64,000 nucleotides of DNA from Monocercomonoides exilis (lineage: Eukaryota > Preaxostyla > Oxymonadida > Polymastigidae), in the NCBI GenBank assembly GCA_001643675.2, contig LSRY02000014.1, forward strand, positions 2,501-66,500. The letters run 5' to 3'. A model generated the notes under the pieces. That model was not told where the DNA came from. It saw only the letters and a list, made by a program, of their open reading frames with translations, and made no database searches. Of the stretch, positions 58,440-64,000 are shown piece after piece; within the stretch, counting starts at the first letter, position 1, and the number at the start of each line of letters is the position of its first letter. The position numbers and the translations under genes were made by a program.

Positions 58440-59660
58440 TCAATTTCTAGCATTCTTTCTGCACAGTTCCCACATCCTGCATCGCCTCCTCAAAGTTCTT
58501 AACCAGCAACAGCCCAACTGACTTGAAGAACGTCGCCACCGAACCAGAAACAGCCACTATCTGCTCTGTTGCAGCTTTTTACTCAGCTCTCATCATCCGT
58601 GTTATCGAATGCTCCGAAATGTGTTCGAACCAAACCGCTCTCTTCAGTTCCACCATCACCAGGTGAAACTCTTCAATCAGTTTGTTCTGCCCAATGAATG
58701 CATATTCTCGTCCACACCTCTCTGTTCTTCCCGAGTGATTCACGGAAGTCTATGTGTTTGCAAGCTAATGCATCACAATAATCTGTTCCACTTGCAGAAC
58801 ATCAATTTTTCACGCTGCAATATCAGTGGCAATCAGCACAGCAATGTTTCTCATCATGAATGACTGCAGCGTCTGTTCTTTCTGCCCCTGGACAATGCTA
58901 TCATGCAATGGCTTGCAGCGGAAAGACTTCAAGTTTGCACACACGTTCAGTATTATCGCATCAGCATTCTGGTCGCATAATATGATCAGTCATCTGTGGA
59001 TTCCTCCAAAGGTCTTCTGACTGTTTAAGATAATATCGCTCTGCTTTTTTTGTGAGGTCTACATCACATTGTACTTCACACGCAATGAAATGGCTAACAT
59101 ATCCGATCCCACGAGATCAGTCCACACTGAATTTGGTTTTTGTTTGTAGAAAGTGTCTTCTTCGATGATTGAACCACGGTGGCAACTTGTCAAAGAACAA
59201 AAGGATCTTTGCGCCAAAATGCTCAGCGGAGAGGTCAACAGAGGAAGAAGTTGAGTTTTGTTGAAGAAGAGGAGTTGGAAGAAGAAAACTTGAGGTGAAT
59301 TGGAGATGAAGATGGAAAGGAAACAGGCGGAGGTGTGCTTTGTGCTGAATTGGACCATCCAAAGAATGTTCTTTCATGTTCACTTTCACCTTCTCTATCA
59401 TTTTTTGTCTCCATTTGAAGCTTCCTGAAGTGATGCAAGATCAAATAACATGATCTTCTCCACATCTGGCATGAACGCAAAGTCCAACATCCTGTCAATC
59501 TTGCTTATCGCAAAAAAACTTAAAATACTTCAACTTCTCCCTTTCCATTTTTCACCGCTTTCTTCTGCAGCAAAAAAGAGTCCCTCCATTTCGAGCTGCT
59601 CAAATCTTGGTTCTTCTATTGGAAGATTTTTATTAGTTTAATGCGATCGATTAGTCAGTT
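58440..59660 (-). pseudogene. Dead DEAD-box RNA helicase
   Basis: Pieces on the minus strand follow the order of a DEAD-box ATPase. At 59430-59520 is FFAISKIDRMLDFAFMPDVEKIM, matching the family's VLDEADRMLD.GF.P...KI with the DEAD acids replaced by SKID. At 58830-58960 are KSFRCKPLHDSIVQGQKEQTLQSFMMRNIAVLIATDIAA, then a TGA and KIDVLQVEQIIV, matching the LHG..Q..R...L..F....ILVATDVAARGID motifs IV-V with Arg-Gly lost to the stop. At 58730-58780 a degraded motif VI region shows HSGRTER for HR.GRTGR, then EYAFIGQNKLIEEF. Many stops and shifts separate them. The subfamily (PRP28-like is possible) is uncertain. N-terminal motifs I and Ia are not seen. Confidence 0.75.
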
Positions 59661-59845
59661 GGAAAATGGAACTACCATGCATATTCCTCTGGTTATCATG
59701 CGATTCAGCTTCGTAATCTATTCTCCACATTCATCGTTTCCATTTATTTGCATACTGTTTGTGGTTTTGTAAACACTCGAGTGAAAGCATTTTATCTGCA
59801 TTAGGTGAATTCTATGACTCTTCCAGATAAATCTCAGCTGATTCA

Positions 59846-60835
59846 TTAAAAGAAGTGAAAAAAAGGAAGAATACGAAGAATACGAAGATTACGAAGATGA
59901 TGATGATAAGATGAATTAGAAGAAACTGATGCTTTTTCATTGTTTGAATTCAACTCTGCTTTTATAACAGACACATTTGTGAGTGTGGCAATCACATCCA
60001 AATTCCAAGCGGCTCCTACCAGATGGATGGAGAGAAAGCCTCTCGTCAAATAGCAGCTGCATTTTCGAGCAGTTGGCTGGCTGGGGAGAGAAGAGAAGGA
60101 AAAAAAATGAATGTAATGTTGGTGAATAAGTGTGTGGCTGTAGTGTTGAGGTATCTTCTGTTTAGGAATAAGAGGAAGAGGAAGAGGAAGAAGAAGGGTT
60201 GATTGATGAAGGAATTGATGAAAGCATTGGAATCTGAGAGAATGATAGAACATCAACAGGAGAAGAGGAGGGGGAGGAGGAAGAGGAGGAAGAGGAGGAT
60301 GAGGAAGAGGAGGATGAGGAGGAGGAAAAGGAGGTGGATGTGAACGCAACGAAGGAGAAGAATGCGAAGAAGGTGAGGGAGAAGAAGATTTTTCAGATTG
60401 AGGAGACGAGGAAGTGCCGGCAGATGGTGGAAGGATAGGAACAAATGGAGATGAAACAGTGAATGAAGGGGTGTTTGTGTGGTGTGTGTTGTGTAATGAA
60501 AGCGAATTCTCTCTCGAAATAGCAGGACCATCTGCAGATATAATTGTTGCGGAAGAAGAAGAAAATTGACGTGTCTTAAAACAATCTGTTCCTCTGAGTA
60601 GATGCCTCATCGTGCATGAAAACATTGCAGGTGGCGGAGGAGGTTGAGGGAGGGTTGGTGGAAGAGGTGGAAGAGGAGTAAGAGGCAGCGTGTCTGAAGA
60701 GTGTGGAGGCGGAGAAGGCATCTGCACACAAGAGCAATCAGATCCTTCACAAGCACTTTCAAAGGGAATTTTCGACAACATCGGCGTGTGGTAGACAGTC
60801 TCAAATTGTGTTCTGCCAGATAGAAACAATTGCAA
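59846..60835 (-). other. Pro/Ser-rich open frame of uncertain status
   Basis: 329 codons open on the minus strand, with long PPLPP and Ser runs that look like repetitive DNA, ending in a Cys/Trp-containing stretch (TRGFLSIHLVGAAW). It lies upstream of the dead helicase on the same strand and could be its former N-terminal extension or a separate decayed gene. The plus strand of the same stretch gives Glu-rich coding of equal plausibility, so strand cannot be decided. Confidence 0.3.
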
Positions 60836-61503
60836 TCACAATCACAACTACTCGAATTCGAGATCATATATGAAGAAGAATATGAAGAAGAAGAAGAAGA
60901 AGAAGATGATGATGATGATGATGATGAGGATGAGGATGAGGATGATGACGACGACGACGACGATGAAGATGAAGGAGAAGAAGGAGAAGAAGTTGACAAC
61001 ATTCAAGATATCAAGGAAGATGAAGTGTGAGTTAATGAACACGTGTGAAGACAATACCAATTATTTTTTTTATTTGCGCCTGATGCATAAGTCAACTAAT
61101 TCGTATAAACGGATAGAAAATGGAGCTAACAAAATGGAGGAGCGATGGTGCGTGCAGGAAGATTCAGAAGATGAGGTCAACTGAAAGTGGTTTTCAAAAG
61201 GCGATGATAAAGGAAGTGGAGAAAAAGATGACGAAGAAAATATTGAAGCAGATATTAACTGGCGGAGTGGAGAAGGGGAAGAGGAAGAAGAATTGTGGAA
61301 AGAAGCAAGTTGGAAAAGACAATTAAGACATGTGTTTCGATCAAGAGGAAATATTCGGCAGGAGGAATGTGAAATGATAAAAGAGCGGCATGCGCAGGGC
61401 AGAAGATTGGAATGAATAGTCGTTGAGTTAAATAATGAAAGAAAAAATGATAACGAATTCATTTCAAAAAATGAACATGAAATTCTCAAAAATAAATGAT
61501 ATA
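60830..61503 (+). pseudogene. Decayed acidic protein gene
   Basis: The plus strand gives EYEEEYEEEEEEEDDDDDDD..., GEEGEEVDNIQDIKEDEV and a stop. After a gap, from about 61115, come MEERWCVQEDSEDEVN, a TGA, then GDDKGSGEKDDEENIEADINW, EEEELWKEASWKRQLRHVFRSRGN, KERHAQGRRLE, a TGA, and VVELNNERKNDNEFISKNEHEI. The Trp-containing charged segments look like real protein and not simple repeat. I do not recognise the family. Two TGAs and a lost linker make it nonfunctional. Confidence 0.4.
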
Positions 61504-62260
61504 ACTTATTTATATTCAAACAATCAAATGATTTTGAAATGGAAAAGGAACATCAAGGTTGACATTTTCTTTAAAAAACATTAACTTCAATCAATGTGAA
61601 AAATGTTACATGTTGAAACAACTGTTTTTAAAACTTCTTAATAAAACGGAATGATGGATGAAAACGGTAAAAATTTAAAACAAAAACAACAAAAAAACAC
61701 GAATAAGTGAAACAGATAAGCGTATGCAACTGATTTGTTAACGTTAATGCAGATTATGTATGTTTCAATGCAAAATATTGTTATTTCCAAAAATTGCGAA
61801 AAGAGATATGTGAAGAATGAACTTGATCTGTTTTTGCCTTATGAAAATACAGAAATAAATCACAATTTATAACAAAACAATAGCAAACATGCCATTTACA
61901 CGTTCTTTTCATTAATTATGCTTCAAAAAATTGCGAAAAGTTGAACCGTTTATGGAACAAAATATTCATGAAAGAATAAAAATTTGATAAATACATTAAT
62001 AAAATATTGTAAATTAACAATTATTGATGTTTGTTTCTTTGTCAACCTTGTGCACTTGCTTGTCTTCACCACTTTTCAAGGAAACCTATGAAAAGTTGAA
62101 AAATGTTTAATTAACAAAACTGATTAGACAAAATAAACACTTAACAAATCTCGCACAACACAAGGAATAAATAAAGCGGTTAAATATAGGAAATTTCAAA
62201 TATTTCCAAACCAGTTCAGATACAGTGCATGATCTTTATTGTTTATAATCAGTTTATTGC
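61504..62260. other. AT-rich spacer before the hAT gene 3' end
   Basis: About 750 bases with no frame above 40 codons. If the hAT element has a terminal inverted repeat at this end it should lie here, but the partner end is outside the window. Confidence 0.45.
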
Positions 62261-64000
62261 TTATAACAAAAGAAGAGAATTTAACGATTCCAAAGAAAGT
62301 GAATGCCTTCGATCGCCACAGATTCTTTTTAGCCTTGAAAAAAGGCGCTCGCAAGATGCCTCACTACAGGGCGATGCGATCAATGCATATGACAAATTGG
62401 CATAAATGTTGGGTAAAACTCCTTGCTTTGCTATTTCGTAGTAATAAACCATCCATTTGTCTTGAAAAATAGATTGATCATAACAAATAAAATTTGAAGA
62501 ATGCAAAGAAATTATCTGCTTTCTTATATCGGAGTTCATAGAAAAAAGAACAGAATTTGCGTAATCGTTGAATCCGCTTTTGATTCGAGGAAACCAGTCG
62601 CTTGAAATTGTCTCGAGAATTGTTGATAATGCTTTGGTCCTTTCATCTGAATTTTCTAAATCATCTGTTGGAAGTTGTTTGCTCGATCCAAGTAAAAACA
62701 GTTCGTCAACGATATTTTCATTGGAAGAATGATTGAAAACACTTGAACTTTCTTCAGTTGATGAATCGCAATCGGCAACTTGTTGGCTTTCAATTGATCC
62801 ACAAGAGTTTCGTGTGTTATATATAAATTGTTCTTTTGGAATGGTTGTTGATTCTGTCTCTTCAATGAACTCATCGTCTTCATTTTCGGTGTCATCATCT
62901 ATAATACCTAATGTTTCTAAAATAAGCTGATTCTGTAAATCATCATTCGGCTCATCGCTTGAATCATTTGTAGATAAATTATTTGTTAAATAATTGATCA
63001 ATTTGAAAAGAATATCGTTGTTCAAAACAGAACTTGAAGGTGAAAATATTGACTGTGCAATATCCGGTGCTGGTGTTTGTGCAGATGAAACAGATGCAGA
63101 TTCTTTTTCCATTTTTTCTATTTTCGTTTCAAGTTGTTGAAGCGAATAATGAAATGCATTCACAGATAAAGGAGATCCGAAATTTATCTGTTGTGTTGGT
63201 GAAATAAATGTTGGTTTTAAAAATACCGAAGAATTCTGCAATTGTTGATTGGAAAGAAGATAATTGTTTGCACTATTATCCTTTGATGTGTCTTGACTCG
63301 AAGGAATTTTCATGTTCTCTTGTTGAGCACAAGATATTGCAGAAATTTTTACAGGTGTTGTTGATGATGCTGAAGAAGAGTTGAGAAATGAATTTTGCGT
63401 TATTTGTGAATGTGTCTGCAAAGTGTTGACAGCAGGATGCGTTGATGAAAAAGGCGATAATTTTTCTGATGATTTGATAAATTGAGTGAATTCATCTTTA
63501 AGAGTATTAAGCTTCGATGAAAAGGAGATCACAAATGAGCTTCGATGGTAAAGTCTCACTCCAATTGGTGTTAAAGAAAAAGCCAACGCGAATTTGTTAC
63601 CTCGTTCTCCAGCAAGGAAATAATTATGTAATAAAATCATTAAATGGCAAATGCAAACTTGCCAATTCTCATCAGAAAAATAATCAAGATTAATCATCCA
63701 AAAATAATAAGCAAACGCTTTAAGTATTAGAGGAAAAACAGATCCCAGTTTAGTGTCATCGTTTTCGAGCAATAGTTGCAGTTCTCTTAAATGAAACAGT
63801 AATATACCACATCTGATCACATCAAAAATAGAAATATCACCAAAAAACTCAGAAATTGATGGATGTTTGCAATTCACATAAAAAAAATAACAAATGTCGT
63901 ATAAACAGAGCCACCTTGTTTTGACAAAGCAAGGGCACGTAGGATTTGTTGGATTTTTCGTTGATGTTTTCCTGTAGTCTTTGGATATCGTTATAATGGT
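62261..64000 (-). CDS. hAT-family transposase, 5' end beyond window
   Basis: The minus strand is open from base 64000 to a TAA at 62261, giving 579 residues with no internal stop, so the gene continues to the right. The first visible residues, CPCFVKTRWLCLYDIC, resemble the VxTRW..L..I segment of the hAT RNase-H-like core. A helical region follows, then a long Ser/Asn/Asp/Glu-rich insertion (about 63400-62650), and at the C-terminus the dimerisation motif ANLSYALIASPCSEASCERLFSRLK, ending SLNSLLLL at the stop. hAT enzymes excise and insert DNA with 8-bp target duplications. The single open frame suggests a recent or still active copy. The long acidic insertion in the middle is unusual and resembles the low-complexity expansions of host genes here. 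Confidence 0.88.
   Translation of the reverse strand, partial: TIITISKDYRKTSTKNPTNPTCPCFVKTRWLCLYDICYFFYVNCKHPSISEFFGDISIFDVIRCGILLFHLRELQLLLENDDTKLGSVFPLILKAFAYYFWMINLDYFSDENWQVCICHLMILLHNYFLAGERGNKFALAFSLTPIGVRLYHRSSFVISFSSKLNTLKDEFTQFIKSSEKLSPFSSTHPAVNTLQTHSQITQNSFLNSSSASSTTPVKISAISCAQQENMKIPSSQDTSKDNSANNYLLSNQQLQNSSVFLKPTFISPTQQINFGSPLSVNAFHYSLQQLETKIEKMEKESASVSSAQTPAPDIAQSIFSPSSSVLNNDILFKLINYLTNNLSTNDSSDEPNDDLQNQLILETLGIIDDDTENEDDEFIEETESTTIPKEQFIYNTRNSCGSIESQQVADCDSSTEESSSVFNHSSNENIVDELFLLGSSKQLPTDDLENSDERTKALSTILETISSDWFPRIKSGFNDYANSVLFSMNSDIRKQIISLHSSNFICYDQSIFQDKWMVYYYEIAKQGVLPNIYANLSYALIASPCSEASCERLFSRLKRICGDRRHSLSLESLNSLLLL

Noticed and set aside
1-64000. CRISPR arrays, bacterial operons, ribosomal RNA or tRNA genes
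   Set aside because: None seen. Spliced genes, GT-AG introns and eukaryotic families make this nuclear DNA.

Overview
The window reads as nuclear DNA of a gene-dense, AT-rich anaerobic protist, most likely an oxymonad flagellate (Preaxostyla) close to Monocercomonoides. The reasons are: large families of secreted right-handed beta-helix proteins with a transmembrane segment and a kinase-like tail; a lineage-restricted helical multicopy family; short GT-AG introns; a kinesin-2; and a pyridoxal-phosphate gamma-lyase. Intact genes end in TAA or TGA, so the standard genetic code fits. The family assignments come from memory and were not searched.

Layout. 1-1845 (minus) is the 5' part of a beta-helix surface protein that runs off the left edge. 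4140-5640 (minus) holds the remains of an IQ-motif protein resembling IQCH. 6054-9052 (plus) is a second beta-helix gene, interrupted twice. 9.1-12.5 kb is AT-rich DNA with dispersed and inverted repeats, ending in a pseudokinase relic at 12.5-13.0 kb. 13.7-15.3 kb is a broken Tc1/mariner-like transposase. 17684-19806 is a complete 2123-bp Tc1/mariner element with 26-bp terminal inverted repeats and TA target sites; its transposase has one frameshift. 20148-23596 is an intact three-exon kinesin-2, followed by a Ser-rich repeat protein (23687-25156). 25.9-28.7 kb is a decayed beta-helix/pseudokinase gene. 30992-37331 (minus) is a five-exon protein with three RRMs. 37672-38865 (minus) is a methionine/cystathionine gamma-lyase. 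39543-45944 is an intact 2133-residue beta-helix receptor with a pseudokinase tail. 46965-51642 is a two-exon exportin-T-like tRNA exporter. From 51.9 kb on are a degenerate pogo-like transposon, a decayed copy of the helical multicopy family, a third pseudokinase relic, a dead DEAD-box helicase, decayed low-complexity coding DNA, and a hAT transposase open at the right edge.

How it fits together. About five housekeeping genes (kinesin-2, RRM protein, gamma-lyase, exportin-T, Ser-rich protein) look intact, and three of them gain full N-termini once 5' introns are removed. Around them lies a fast-evolving layer of surface receptors, their broken relatives, four transposon families and several dead single-copy genes. 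The most distinctive feature is the beta-helix/pseudokinase receptor family: two intact or open members and several partial copies, including three separate pieces of one cytoplasmic cassette with no ectodomain beside two of them.
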